Shown one piece after another: positions 22,900 to 34,429 of a stretch of DNA of 64,000 nucleotides. Position 1 is the stretch's first letter; each line of letters begins with the position of its first letter. The DNA is taken from contig NW_004955463.1 in NCBI RefSeq assembly GCF_000276665.1, positions 14,257,325 through 14,321,324 on the forward strand, read 5' to 3'. The position numbers and the translations under genes are program-made. The stretch comes from Chinchilla lanigera (Eukaryota > Chordata > Mammalia > Rodentia > Chinchillidae). Under the pieces are notes generated by a model. The model did not search any database and had not been told where the DNA came from. It was given only the letters and a program-made list of their open reading frames with translations.

Positions 22900-23347
22900 T
22901 ATCAGCACTAGAGAAACAGATTTAATACAAGACATATAAACATATAAGGATCCCCAAGGTAAGCTTATCACGGCCACCTGCAGTGAGGTGTGGAAACGCC
23001 TACAAAAGAGCTGACTGTGTGCTGCAGTTCTGAAGGATCCAGTCAAACATCCAATGCCTGGAGCTCACTGCAGTGTCTTGTGTGGGTCAGGAAGCTGAAG
23101 AGTCAGTGCTGGAAACCAAGAGGCGATGTCCAAGGTGAGGGTGAAGACTAGGCCTCTGATGAAGCAGAATCGAGTGTTCCATCTTGTTTCTTTTCATTCT
23201 ATTCAGGCAAAAGCCCATTGGTCAGTGCCTCTCACATCCAAGGTGAGTCTTCTGTCTTCATTGGATCCATTGAGCTGCACTCAGAGTATGCTAATGCAAT
23301 AGGTGGGGTGCTTCTTACTCAAACTGACACAATTGTTAACCATCACA
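22900..23347 (-). mobile_element. LTR of the 'tgatggttaa' type
   Basis: On the minus strand it starts tgatggttaacaattgtgtc and ends near agagaaacagatttaata in reverse. A middle segment (ttctattcaggcaaaagccc) matches the body of ERVL-type LTRs. It is diverged. Confidence 0.5.
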
Positions 23348-23363
23348 CCCTTTCCATTATTTA

Positions 23364-23490
23364 TTTTGAGACAGGGTCTGTGAATCACCCAGGCCTGTGA
23401 ATCACCCAGGCTGGGCTAGAATTTTGGATCCTCCTGCCTCAGCCTTCTAGGATGCTGGAATTACACAGGTGTGTGTCACTATGCCTGGCT
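23364..23490 (-). mobile_element. B1 SINE, minus strand
   Basis: gagacagggtctgtgaatca...gcctcagccttctaggatgc...atgcctggct, with a short internal direct repeat (tgaatcacccaggc twice) where the rodent B1 duplication lies. Confidence 0.88.
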
Positions 23491-23740
23491 CAAAGAGGAC
23501 TTCTTGAAAGCAGAAAAGGAGTCAATCTGTAAAAGTAGAAGTGCTTGTGCAACAAGCTTCCAGGTGGTCATCACCCACTCTACTGGTATCACTAGTCATT
23601 GTCCACAATCCATGTCACAGATATGTCCTCATCCTACTTTAGAACTAAAAGTTTGGTTAGATGTCACCATTCATTCTGTAAATTCACAGCTCTTTGCACT
23701 CAAAGAAAGTCACAGAATATTAGTATAAGAAGGAGCTTTC

Positions 23741-23822
23741 AGCCCGGACTACACAGTGAGATCAGGTTTGAAGCCAACTTGGACTTAGAGTGAGACGCTG
23801 TCTCAAACAAACAAAACAAAGT
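23741..23822 (+). mobile_element. B1 SINE 3' fragment
   Basis: agcccggactacacagtgag...gagtgagacgctgtctcaaa and an (AAAC)n tail. The left half is missing. Confidence 0.75.
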
Positions 23823-23824
23823 GG

Positions 23825-25790
23825 AGAAAGAGAAAAGTTGGAGATTAGCTGCTTGGATTCTATCTGCCTGCAAGGGCAGAGGGGCTTAAGCTGAGCTGTG
23901 AAGGTCACCGATTGCGCAGCTGGCAGTGGACAGATGTGGCCAGAACCCAGGGTCTGAAACTTCCAGTCCAGGGTGCTTTGCACAAGTGCAGTCTCTGCCC
24001 CAGGGAAGAGGCAATGGGTCATTCAGAGTGAGTCCTGTCATCAATATAGTTCTCAGATTTCTCCACAGTGGCTATAGATTTATGTCATTTTTGGTGATGT
24101 AAAATTGTCTGCCTCTCAAGAGCTCAAAGCTCTTTCATAAGTATAGCAATACCAGTCTCCACTATCATTCATTTAGTCAGTGCCCACTTTACAGCAAGCC
24201 CTGGGGCACCAGGACATGAAGGACAGGACATGCTTGGAGACACTGATGTGACTGTGCTGGTGCAGAGTCCTGAAAGTGTGCATGTGCCACATATGTGTGG
24301 CATCCCACAGGACGACCCAACCCTGACGAGAAGGAAAGGCAGGTTGGGCGTCTGTGTCCCCCATGGAGGGAATGACAGGAACCAAATATGAAGAAAGGAA
24401 GGGGTGGTGGAGATGCGTTCAGGAAAAGAACAGCATGTGTGAAGGCGAAGAAAGTGAAATCAGCACGATTGATGAGCAGCAAGAACTTGGGTCTGACTGG
24501 AGCACAGAGAAGGAGGGGAGGGTGAGAAACAGGAGGCTGCCAGGGCTGGCCAGGGACGGGCTTCCCCACGGTCCCGGTAGTGATTCTAAAGCAGGCCTCA
24601 GACTGGCATCAAAGTGAGCTGCTTCTCCTGAGGGTGCCAGGGGCATTCAGAGACCCTCTGTCCACTGCCTCCCTCTGCCGTACTTCTCCCAGGGCAGGAG
24701 TCTCAAGACCATATTTCCAAAGCAAGACTCCAGGATAGTGCTAAAGGCCAGGTGGAAAAGGAGCCACTGTGGAGCTGCGCACGAGCAGGACCCTCCTCTT
24801 TCTTGCAGTCACACCTGCCTCAGCCACCTCCTTCTGTGTCTTGCTTTTGCCTTACCTAGCGAGTCATCAGCCTGAAGAGGACCTGGAGCCCAAGCAGTCC
24901 CCGAGTTTACCTGCTAAGATGGCAGAGGCTTAGCAGAAGACCATAAGCTTGTCAGCCCCAAAGCCGCTCACATGTCCAAGGCGCTTCACACAGATTTATT
25001 GAATGGGTCATAGCATATGAATGTACTAATAGGGATTCTTCCTTCTGGGCTTTCTCCACTTTAGCTGGAGCATGTACTGCTAAAAGGGAAGAGAAGGGTC
25101 TCATTCACTTGCAGCCCGTACTGTGGCTTCCTTCAGTACCTGTCCCTAAATTTTATTAGCTTTGATTCTCACCTGGCCATTTCACCAAATCTTTCTAAAG
25201 CACCTGCTCTGTGCTAGGTACTGATATGAGTTCTATAGCAGGAAGGTAACACAGTACAATAAACTTAGCTTGATTACACCAAACGCCAGTGGGCTGGAAG
25301 AGCCCAAGTGATTCTAAGCCCTTTTGCAGCAAAGTGTAAGGATATTCGCACTAAGAATGGTAATGCATGGCTTTGGGTCAGGTCAGGCCCTGCTGTCCAA
25401 TGAGTTCCAAATGCTTCAGTGGGTTTGCACAGTGTGGAAGTTCGAAAATGCAGGTAAGGGATTGTGGAACTGTGAAATCCTCGCTTGTGAATATAGCAAT
25501 AGAGGTCCAGAGAGGGAAGTCATGTGCCCAAGGTCATTGCAGAGGAGAGAAGTCCAGGTCAAGACACAGCCACATCCGATGCCTAAGTCCATGGTCTGTC
25601 TGACCACTTGCCTGCTGTCCCAGGCAGAAAGCAGTAAATGGCTATCCCCGGGGTCTTCAGCTGCAATAAGCAGGAAAATCTTTGCAGACTAGCAGTACTT
25701 TTTTTCTGGAACAGCAATGCCTCCATCTACTGGACATTTGTAAGAATGACTTCCGACCCCAGAGTTTACTCCTGTCAAGGAACTTCAGAG
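23825..25790. other. Unassigned sequence with possible MIR fragments
   Basis: Text at ~24160-24210, ~25190-25260 and ~25490-25560 (aaagcacctgctctgtgct, agaggtccagagagggaagt) looks like old MIR, but boundaries cannot be set. Open frames up to 126 codons match nothing I know. Confidence 0.3.
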
Positions 25791-25807
25791 GAATACCTTC
25801 CTTCCTA

Positions 25808-25861
25808 TAACAGCGCAAATGATTTGTAACAGCGCAAATGATTTGTAACAGCGCAAAAGAT
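25808..25861 (+). repeat. 19-base tandem repeat, about 2.8 copies
   Basis: The unit taacagcgcaaatgatttg is present twice exactly (25808-25826, 25827-25845) and a third time partially with one change. It is not a known transposon. Confidence 0.95.
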
Positions 25862-25864
25862 ATT

Positions 25865-26630
25865 TCAGGAGCCAGGAAGGAGCTACTAAGTAGCGTCTGC
25901 ATAATCCATGTATCAAAACATCAATAACCATAATAGAAACAATACTAATAATAAAGTTACTTGCAAGCCATTTAGTAAGCATGTGCCACCCTCACCAGCC
26001 GGTCCCTCCAGAACCTCCCTTCTAAAGCACACGCTCACTTGCTTCAAACCTTTCAGTATTCCCCACTGACTGCAGAAGTCTCTTTGTGGCCACCCCTGCT
26101 GCTCCCCCACTTTGCCACACCACCTATTCTTCACACGTACCAGGCAGTTATTGTACCTGTGTGTCCCAATACAACACATCAACTGCCTTCTGCACTATTT
26201 TGTTTGCTTCCCCTTGCCAGACTCTTAGCTTCTGCACCTTGTACAGTACCTGGGGTTGTAGCAGAAAATGCGCCCCTCCCAGCCAGTATACTTCAGTTTG
26301 TTAGTTGCCCAGGTAATAGCTCCTGTTCCAGTTCTGGTTGCTCCCGTCTCTTAAAAAAGGTTGGTCACTGTGGTGCATAGCTGGCCACTATGATGCACAT
26401 TGTATAAACCAATCCTCAATTCATAAGCCATTCTGCCTCTGTACTTCTTGCTTGCATATCAGATGTAAGCCCTAGACCACAAGAATCAGGGCTTGATATT
26501 CTGAAAATTATCAGTGCCTGTCAACGTAAATAAATTTGCCTCCAAATCCTGGGTGTCATTTCAGTGTTTCTGCTTACCATTGCAGAATAAAGTCAGAGTC
26601 TACCAATTTTTGACAAGTAAAAATTAGAAT
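25865..26630. other. Unassigned sequence, possible LTR tail
   Basis: The part from ~26370 to 26590 has an LTR-like end (aataaatttgcctcc then a pyrimidine-rich tail), but no termini or family can be fixed. Confidence 0.25.
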
Positions 26631-26631
26631 C

Positions 26632-26790
26632 GCAGGACATGGTGGCGCACACCTCTAATCCCAGTACTTGGCAGGCTGAGACAGGAAGATCGCCATGAGT
26701 TTGAGGCCAGCCTCAGCTACATAGTGAATTTAAGGTCAACCTAAACTGCGTAGTAAGACCCTGTCTCAATAAAATAAAACAAAACAAAAC
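26632..26790 (+). mobile_element. B1 SINE
   Basis: gcaggacatggtggcgcaca...ggccagcctcagctacatag...caacctaaactgcgtagtaa, then gaccctgtctc and an (AAAAC)n tail. Confidence 0.95.
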
Positions 26791-26836
26791 TTAGAATGAA
26801 TTTAATTCATTTGCAGAAGACAGTATTTTTTTAGGC

Positions 26837-26922
26837 TTTTTTTTGGGGGGGTACCAGGAATTGAACTCAGGACCTTGCACTTGCCAGGTGGGTGCTATGC
26901 TGCTGAGGTATATCCCTGGCCC
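26837..26922 (-). mobile_element. ID SINE, minus strand
   Basis: ggggggtaccaggaattgaa...tgaggtatatccctggccc. A weak 8-base duplication, gcagaaga, is seen on both sides. Confidence 0.88.
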
Positions 26923-26999
26923 AGCAGAAGAATAAAAATTCATTCATTAAGTACAAATACAGTAATTGTTGTCAAGCTTCTAGAAAATTTCAATGTGTA

Positions 27000-27270
27000 T
27001 TTAAGGTGTGAACATTTATATTAAAAGATTTATTATAGTAAAAGACACATTAACATGAATCCTCCTCAAATACTTCTCCTCACTTTGAACATACTTATCC
27101 CACTGTTTATGATGGTCTGAAGCAGTTCTGCAAGTTTTCTTTCCTTCATTAAGAGATGTAATGAAAAATACAGTGAATGGGGTCTGAGGGCCATCCAATT
27201 GAAAAACAGGCTTGTAAAAACCTGACAGTGCATCTTGATCCTTCTCATTTACTGGAACTGGTACCACAAG
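27000..27270 (-). pseudogene. Mariner-like transposase C-terminal remnant
   Basis: On the minus strand the translation ends QWDKYVQSEEKYLRRIHVN, which follows the C-terminal WdKCvxSeGeYFEGD signature of mariner transposases with changes. No catalytic DD(34)D region is present here. An open frame of 83 codons is fortuitous. Confidence 0.5.
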
Positions 27271-27299
27271 ACTTCTTGCTTTTCCACAAAGTCAAAATG

Positions 27300-27510
27300 A
27301 CAATGAAAGAGAAATATTTTGAGTCAATTTAGGACATCAAAGCAGCCACAACAGCACAACTAAAGACACTCATGAAAGAGAGCTTCTAGAACTGCTTTAC
27401 AAAGTGGCAAGAAGGATGGGATAAGTGTGTTTGAAGGAAAGGGAGGGGATTTGGGAGACATTAAGGGCAATGTGCCTTTTATTGTAACATTTTCCAGTCA
27501 CACCTAGTAC
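27300..27510 (+). pseudogene. Second mariner-like transposase remnant, opposite strand
   Basis: On the + strand from ~27318 the reading FESI*DIKAATTAQLK...NCFTKWQEGWDKCV* follows the mariner C-terminal region, with several stops. It lies head-on to the remnant at 27000-27270, so two elements or an internally rearranged one are involved. Confidence 0.5.
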
Positions 27511-27535
27511 TTTAAACTTCCCGTTTTGAATATGC

Positions 27536-27622
27536 GCTTTTTTTTGGTACCAGGGATTGAACTCAGGACCTTGTGCTTGGCAGGCAGGCAGGCACCTGTG
27601 CCGCTAAGCTATATCCCCGGCA
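27536..27622 (-). mobile_element. ID SINE with 10-base target-site duplication
   Basis: ggtaccagggattgaactca...gctatatccccggca, flanked by ttgaatatgc at 27526-27535 and 27623-27632. Confidence 0.93.
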
Positions 27623-27632
27623 TTGAATATGC

Positions 27633-27920
27633 ATTTTAGTAGAGGGCAGAATGGAAAGAGTTAGAGATACTCATCCCTGCAAAGAAAGGAGATCTTCAAA
27701 GAAAGTGATAATCACAATCTATGGGATAATGTCTTCTTACAAGAAACAGATCTTCCCTCAAATAGCCCACATCATCTTTTATTTTCTCATACAGTGTCTT
27801 GACTCTCTTAAAATAAACTGTCCAAATAATTAGCCCACCAAACAAGAAACTGAACCTGGGATAGGGCACTTTGGAGTTTGGGATAGATTCCAAAATAAAC
27901 AGATACAGCCATTTCTTCAG
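27633..27920. other. Unassigned sequence
   Basis: Nothing recognisable. Confidence 0.35.
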
Positions 27921-27929
27921 ACGTGTGTT

Positions 27930-28480
27930 TTGTTTTTTGCAACAGCTTTATTTGGAAATAATTCACATACCATAAATTCACCCATTTATAATGTGCAATT
28001 CAGTGGTTTTCAGAACATTCACAAAGCTGTACAGCCATTCCCACAACTTCAAAATATTTTTATCATCCTTAAAAGAAACTGTGCCCTTTAGCTGTCAACT
28101 CCCAACCCCTCCACTCTACTGCACACTCTGTCTCTGGCTGCACACACTGATCTGCTGTTTAACTGTATAGATTTTCCCTTTGTGAACATTTCCTGGAAAG
28201 GGAATCACATATCTGGACTTCTAAGACTGGCTTGTTTCACTAATTAAAATTAGTTCAAAGTTCATCTATGAACTTTTCACGCCTGAGTAATATTCCACTA
28301 TATGGATACACCACATTTTGTTTATTCATTCATCAGCTGCTGAACCTATGGGCTGTTTCTACCAGCAGCTATTATGCATAATGCTGCTATGAACTTTGTG
28401 TACCAGGTTTTTGCGTAGATGTATATTTTCATTTCTCTTGAATATATGCTTACAAGTGAAACTACTGGATGAAATGATAC
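27930..28480 (-). mobile_element. LINE-1 3' end (old L1M type)
   Basis: tgcaattcagtggttttcag, cattcccacaacttc and gagtaatattccactatatg are the reverse complement of the mammalian L1M 3' UTR and distal ORF2, in the expected order. Both ends are truncated. Confidence 0.85.
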
Positions 28481-28684
28481 AGGTATGTTTATTTCTCTCC
28501 CTACTAAATTACAAATACCCTGTGATCTGCCCAGTTCTATGCACACTGTTGTTCATTAAATATGCATTAACTATAATGACTACATGGATGATCTTAGCAA
28601 TTCTAGCATGGAATATTATAGGGAACTGCAGGACTAAACAGGCATCATGAATAACATGAATTTTGCTTTTTAAACAATAAATCA

Positions 28685-28885
28685 AGCAAGGTGTGGTAGC
28701 TCTCACCTGCAATTCCAGCACTCCGGGAGGCTGAGGCAGTAGAATTCTAGTCAAACCCCAACCTGGGTAACTTAGCAACTTAGTGAGACCCTTCCTTAAA
28801 ATAAAAAAGAAAGGCTGGGGATGTAGCTTAGTGCAAAGGCCTTAGATTCGATCTCCAGTACACTCCCCCAAAAAAGAAAAGAAAA
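28685..28885 (+). mobile_element. B1-dID dimeric SINE
   Basis: B1 half (aaggtgtggtagctctcacc...gggaggctgaggcag), AT-rich linker, ID half (aggctggggatgtagcttag) and A-tail. Confidence 0.9.
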
Positions 28886-28987
28886 TCTCAGAACATGAAC
28901 AATCTTAAAACTGACAAGTAACGTCACAAAATAGACCTTTTAGAACCCCGATTCTTCCTCTGCAGTGTGAGAGCAGTAATACCTTTG

Positions 28988-29347
28988 TCTTGGTTACTTT
29001 TTTCTCGCTGCTGGGACAAAATACCTGATGCCCAAAATTAAGGAAGGAAAGGTTTATTTCGCTTACAGTTCGTGAAGTTTCAGTCCGTACTTGGCAGATT
29101 ATAAGGCAGAGTGGCACATGGCAAAGAGCTGCAGCTCTCAGGGCGGCAGAACACAGCTAAGCCGCAAGTACCCACCAGGGCGGAATGGGGGAGGAATGCC
29201 CCAAGCACTCTTTTCCTCTCCTTTACATATGCAAACTATCCACCCCAGGGCGGGTGTAGCTCTCACACCCACAATCATTCATCTCTAATAGCCTGCCCCA
29301 TGGTCGCGTGAGGCTTTGGAGGGGACACACAGACATAAACCATAACA
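28988..29347 (-). mobile_element. MaLR-type LTR
   Basis: Starts tggttacttttttctcgctg and closes cataaaccataacaac. The body (ggcagagtggcacatggcaa) matches the reverse complement of the 9.9-kb and 45-kb LTRs, so it is the same family in the opposite orientation. Confidence 0.8.
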
Positions 29348-29349
29348 AC

Positions 29350-29765
29350 CTTACAGAGTCCTAGTATTAAAACTGATTCTATCTGAGAAGACCTGAAGCA
29401 AATCTGGCACACACAGCAGGCATTTAACCAGTGCTATATAGGTAGTAAAATTCAGATGGTGTGACATCCACAAGCCAATCTAAGGCTTGGCCTTGTATGA
29501 AATATGATTTAGCTTTGACCTTGACAAGTCTGGATTTTCATCTCACATTCAGCTCTGTATTTGCAGTCCAGTGTGAGATCATTATACCTGTGCTCATACT
29601 CCTTTAACTAGCTTAAAAATTGAAAAGAGGTGACATTTCCATTGAATCGTGCTCTTGGGCTGGGAACTGGAAGTGCTGCCCCACAGGCTCTGGGCAGTGC
29701 ACCAGCCGCCTGCTCTCCCAGGCTATGGAATTAGACTTTGTCCTTAAACCGGGTGTGTGCGTAAA
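29350..29765. other. Unassigned sequence
   Basis: No recognisable feature. Confidence 0.35.
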
Positions 29766-29766
29766 T

Positions 29767-29815
29767 CATGTGTGTGTATGTGTGTGTGTGTGTGTGTGTA
29801 CGTGTATGTGTGTCT
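29767..29815 (+). repeat. (GT)n microsatellite
   Basis: About 20 GT units, with scattered A and C. A CT-rich tract follows to ~29900. Confidence 0.93.
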
Positions 29816-29896
29816 TTTTATCCTCTCCTCTTCCTTTCCTTCCTTCTTTCCCTTTTCATTTCCCTCTCTCTTTTTCTCCCTTTCTCCTTTCTTTCT

Positions 29897-29976
29897 CTTT
29901 TTTTTTCATCCTGGATCAAACCCAGGACTCACACATGCTAAGCACATGCCACACTGCTGCTCTACACCACAGCCTC
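29897..29976 (-). mobile_element. ID SINE, minus strand
   Basis: cctggatcaaacccaggact...ctacaccacagcctc. Diverged. Confidence 0.65.
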
Positions 29977-29979
29977 AAA

Positions 29980-30430
29980 ATCGATCTCTTTTAAACTTTG
30001 GCTTGTCTATTGTTCAGATGTCTTACAGACTCAACCTCCCTTTTTTCAGAGTGTGACTCTTGAGATCATTTGAAGACAAAAAACAAATGAAAGAGTTCTA
30101 CGCTTATTTCAATATTGTATTTAAATACATTATAATATAAAATAGGCACCTAATTAAATACTTTCACAGACGGGTTAAACTTTGTGATTATCTCCACACT
30201 AACACAAATTTGAAATGATAGAATCTCTGAGTTTCAGAGTATAAATGCATTTGAATTACTTTCAAGTGCAGGTATAAAAATCAAGCTAGAACAGAAAAAT
30301 ATCACCTACGTCAATCTCGCCTGCCAACTAGATAAAGATATGTAATCAGTGCATCAACTCAACCATCCAGAAATAGCTAGCTTTAGTCTATTAGGCATGC
30401 AGTATAATTTTGTAAATGAGGAATGCTTCT
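29980..30430. other. Unassigned AT-rich sequence
   Basis: No recognisable feature. Confidence 0.35.
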
Positions 30431-30434
30431 AAAC

Positions 30435-30640
30435 CAGGAATGCTAGCACATGCCTGTAATCCCATCATTCTGGGAGGCTGAGGCAGGAGGACTACAGCCA
30501 GTTCAAACCCAGCCTGAACAATTTAGCAAGACCCCGTCTCAAAATTTTAAAAATTTAAAAAGGGCTGGGATATAGCTCAGTGTGATGGCTTGGGGTTCAA
30601 TCTCCAGTACCACAAAAAACAAAACAAAACAAAATGAAAA
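30435..30640 (+). mobile_element. B1-dID dimeric SINE
   Basis: B1 half (ccaggaatgctagcacatgc...gggaggctgaggcaggagga), linker, ID half (gggctgggatatagctcag) and (AAAAC)n tail. Confidence 0.9.
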
Positions 30641-30644
30641 AAAC

Positions 30645-31860
30645 CTAAGCATTTCTAACTTCACAGAAAGATAACTACTTTACGATCTCCCTTATAAGAG
30701 GAATATTTTAAAAAGGACCTCACAGAAGTCCAGATGGGAATGGTGGTGACTAGGCTGGGGCACAGTGAGGAGCAGAAGGAGCGGGGGAGGTCGCCCATGG
30801 TTAGTGGGTTGCAGTTAGAAGCAGGGAAATCCGGTGTGCTCTTAAGTATGGAGTGACCTCCGGTGACAATAATGTACTGCGCATTTCAAACAGCTGGAAG
30901 AGATTTCCAATGTTTTTATCATAAAGAGATGGCAAATATTTGAGATAGATATATTTAACCCCATTTAAGCATTATACCGTGTATATAGGCATATAGGTGC
31001 ATCACATGGCACCCCATTATTTTGCAGTTTTTATAGTTTTATGTACCAGTTGAAAAGTGAATTTAACAAAAAAAATTAAACTCTCTCACCCGATGAATTC
31101 CCAAAACTTTTTTTACAGTCTTCTTTACGCTATTAATTGGTTTACAGCCCATCTTCTTTTACTGCATACAACGGAGGCGTTCTCATTTCCTGCCTGTAAA
31201 CAAGTCCCGGGGTACATGATGAGCACCGCTGAGTTTTACTGCAAGAGTCCACGAATACCCAAAAGCTCTGCGCGGCATTTGCCAGCCACTCCTGACCCAG
31301 GCTCAGCCCCTTGGCCCATGCCCTCTGCCTTCCTGCCCCATCCTGAGGGCAGAGCAGATGGAGATTTTAGCGCAGACAGAAGAACAGGACCTCATTTGGG
31401 AAAGGCAGCCAGTGCCCAAGCCCACCAGAGAGGCCTAGAGCCGAGGGAGGACCTAGGGCCCAGGGAGGCCGCCCGCCACCGCCCGCGCAGCGAATGCCAT
31501 TTCACTGTTAATCTCTCCCAGCTGTTGCAGGGAGGGAGCAAGGGAGAGAGAGAAAAAAAGAGAAAGAAAGGAAGGAAAGGAGGAAGAGGGAGGGAAACCA
31601 GGAAGAAGGCTGTGGGTGTATACATTTCTTGGAATCTAGAGACTCAGGGGAGGAAAAAAAAACTAAGATGTTGCCAGTGCAAAAGTTGGCAAACAAATGG
31701 CTCCCTCTCTTTTTCAAACTGAACTCTGTAACACGAGAAATTCTCTTCCAGGCAGAGTGTTCCTCAGCCAAATTCAGGCAGAGGGAAATGTTTCTAGCAT
31801 GTCAGGAACGGAGCTGACGCTCCATTAAGGAAATACAGAGTCGGAGAAGAGCGAGGGGGA
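30645..31860. other. Unassigned sequence upstream of a CpG island
   Basis: An open frame of 221 codons (+, 31057-31722) crosses low-complexity purine-rich sequence (31530-31600). It has no recognisable domain or splice structure, so I do not call it a gene. The part from 31250 becomes steadily more GC-rich towards the CpG island. Confidence 0.3.
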
Positions 31861-31869
31861 AGGCCCGGA

Positions 31870-32180
31870 AGTCAGGCGGGCCCTAAACCCAGCTGCAGGC
31901 TCCACCGACCCTGCGCCCCAGGTCACCGCTCCTCGCGGCCAGACCGGGCCCAGAGCAGCGAACACCCTTTCCTGCCCCCGCCCCTTCCTTCCTTCCACGG
32001 CCCCCTTCCCGGCCGGCCTCCCCGGGACAGCGCGCCTGCCCTCGCCGGTGGGCAGGGAGCAGGGCCGCCCGGGAGCCCCGCGGAGGAGGTAGGAGCCGCG
32101 GCTGCGAGCCGAGGGGGCGCCCAGCATGGGTGTGCGGTGGCCCATGGGTGCGTGGTGGTGCATGGAGGTGTGGTGGCGCA
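31870..32180. promoter_or_regulatory. CpG island, candidate promoter
   Basis: GC-rich with dense CpG (cgctcctcgcggccag, ccggccggcctccccg, gccgcggctgcgagcc) and GC-box-like cccgccc sites, inside an otherwise AT-moderate region. No convincing coding exon is attached on either strand. A donor-like gaggag/gtagga lies near 32090 (+). Confidence 0.6.
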
Positions 32181-32184
32181 TGCA

Positions 32185-32960
32185 CGGATGGAGCGGAATC
32201 CAGGATGTGGGCGGGCATCTCTTCTCCTCTTTCCAAATTTAACTTTAATTCTTGGGTCTCTGGAAGCACACCTTTCATTTGGTGTGGGAAGTACTCTTGG
32301 CGGAATTCAGGAAATGCAGTATATTGTGAATGCCGCAATTTCTCTGTTCATATCTTTTTCTGAGACCCTGATACCTTAGGAACTTTCATAGATACCTTCA
32401 GCTCTGAGTGGTTCAGAGAGAAACACCAGGTGAAAGCCGGTTTCTCCAGGATGAACAAGGGCTGCTTCCCTGCTCCTGGGCCATGTGTGCCTCTGGTCCT
32501 GAACGCTGCCTTCCTCCTACGGCTGTCTTGGGGCACCCACGCCTTGAATGTTCCTCCAAGTGTGAGGAAGCAGCATAGATCCTGGCCAGGACCCTGTGTC
32601 CATAATGGGCATAGTCTGGAACAGGTCTGTGCAGAGCTAACTGGTCTACCTTGAAGTTTGCATGTGACCTCTGGCTTCCTTGGGCACACGCTCCCTAAGT
32701 CTTGGCTGGAAGGCTGGCAATGGCAATTCCTGCTGATACCTGACCACTCAGAGACCACAGCCGTGGTCTGCACAGGGAGCGCTCAGGAGTCTGTGAAGCA
32801 GTCATAGATGAAGCATTTCAGATGCCCTTTTCCCTGAGCTCCTATGATGTTTTTCTATCTGTGCTCTGTAATTTACTCCTTACCTATATCTTGCACTGTT
32901 CTGACAGGCTAAGGAGGGGAGGGAATTGAACAAAATAGTCATTATCTACTAGCTGGTGAT
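32185..32960. other. Unassigned unique sequence
   Basis: Open frames up to 141 codons (-, 32348-32773) match no family I know. Confidence 0.3.
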
Positions 32961-32964
32961 ACTG

Positions 32965-33065
32965 AAGCAGTGCTCACCCTTGTTGAGTACTTGCCATGTG
33001 CCAGATGTTGATATTGTTCTTGTCATCATCCCCATTATATGGATGAAGAAACTGAGGCTGGAGAT
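32965..33065 (-). mobile_element. MIR remnant, minus strand
   Basis: ttgagtacttgccatgtgcc, catccccattatatggatga and gaaactgaggct are the reversed MIR 3' half. Confidence 0.65.
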
Positions 33066-33114
33066 ACATTTTACAAGTGGCAGAGGAAAGATCTGGCCTG
33101 AGGCAGCCTGAGTC

Positions 33115-33290
33115 TGGAGTCCATGTTTCTGTGCTCAGAAACTGGGGAGACTGAGGTTTGAAACTGGATTCCAGCATTGTCAACCTGGATGACTTTGGAC
33201 AATGAATTGCCCTCTGCTTCGGTTTTCTCATCTTTAAAAAGGGCTCATAATAATACTACCTCACAGAGCTGTTGTGGGAGGTAAACTGGT
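33115..33290 (+). mobile_element. MIR remnant, + strand
   Basis: gaggtttgaaactggattcc, atgactttggacaatgaatt, cggttttctcatctttaaaa and ataatactacctcacagagc follow the MIR core and right arm in order. It lies back-to-back with the preceding minus-strand MIR. Confidence 0.75.
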
Positions 33291-33294
33291 TTTA

Positions 33295-34030
33295 AAAGGT
33301 TGTTTTACTGATGGAGGTGAACAGGCAAGCTAGCTCTTCCCAGTCACCACTGCATCCAGTGTAACAGCTGAGGCTCCCTGTCCGCTCGGAAGTCTCAGAG
33401 TTCTTCAGGAAGGGCTGGAAGTGCCTCATTAGGATTTGTGCTTTCACCGAGGGCCACTGGTGTTCACGTGCCAGCTAGTGTAAGACTGGAGTTCACAATT
33501 AGCTCTAGAGGGGCAGAGCTCATATCTTCTATATATTTGTTCCTTGTAGGAAATGTTTTTCAACTGGGACATTATCATTCATCAGAAGGAATCTGAGTCC
33601 TCATGAGGGGAAGCTCAGCGTGGACCTGTGTGTGCTCTGTGCCTCCTTTTCCCCTTACGGTGAAGTAGCTCCATCCTTACCTGACCTGCTGCTTGAAGCT
33701 CCCAGTTGAAAGTGTTAGGAACAATTTGCAGATCTGCTGACCTGAAACAATAGAGCGGAGTTGATAGGCAGAGGGCTCTCTAGCTTCTCCATCTAGATTC
33801 ACACTTAGCCCTCCCATTGGCCGCCATCCCCTCCTCCCCGTGGGTGCCCACTGAGGCAGCATGCCAGCCAGGTGCAGAGTGAGCACTCAGGTACCCGTGC
33901 TGGGGTGGCACCCGGAGAGCGCATGTTCTAGCCTGGCCTGTCTCTGAGTCTCTTCAGAAGGTGCGCTTTTCGCGTGTGCTCCCAGTTACTAACTATGTGA
34001 TCGATAATCAGAGTAGCTAATTATTGATCT
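33295..34030. other. Unassigned sequence
   Basis: Nothing recognisable on either strand. Confidence 0.35.
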
Positions 34031-34034
34031 TTCT

Positions 34035-34165
34035 TCGAGATAACTGCTTCCTGTTGGGCCAGTGATGTGCTGAGCTCAGGACACTGATTAGCTCATATAA
34101 TCCTCGCAAGAGCTCTGGGAGGCATGCTGCCCACCCTGTGCAGCGGAGTCTAAAGGAAGGACCCT
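34035..34165 (-). mobile_element. MIR remnant
   Basis: ctcatataatcctcgcaaga with ctctgggaggcatgctg resembles reversed MIR. Borders are vague. Confidence 0.45.
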
Positions 34166-34429
34166 TATGTGACAGGTACAAGAACAGCAGCCCGTGGGTG
34201 GAGACAGTGAGACTGGAGCCCCATGCCCCAGTCTGAGCCACACTACCCTGAGTATCTTTGCAGCCGTGTTTGACAGAGGTCAGAGGTCAGAAGGATGTTG
34301 TTATGATGGTGGTTCTTTTGTGTTTTCCCAAAGGGTGTCCCTGAGAATAGGTGGGAGGAGCAGGGTCACAGGACCAGGACGGAATGTTCTGCAAAAGGAA
34401 GAGACAGCCTATGAGCAAGTTGAGTGAGC

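Noticed and set aside
31057..31722. A 221-codon frame (+)
   Set aside because: It begins in AT-rich DNA, passes a purine repeat, and encodes nothing recognisable. It could be chance in GC-rich sequence.
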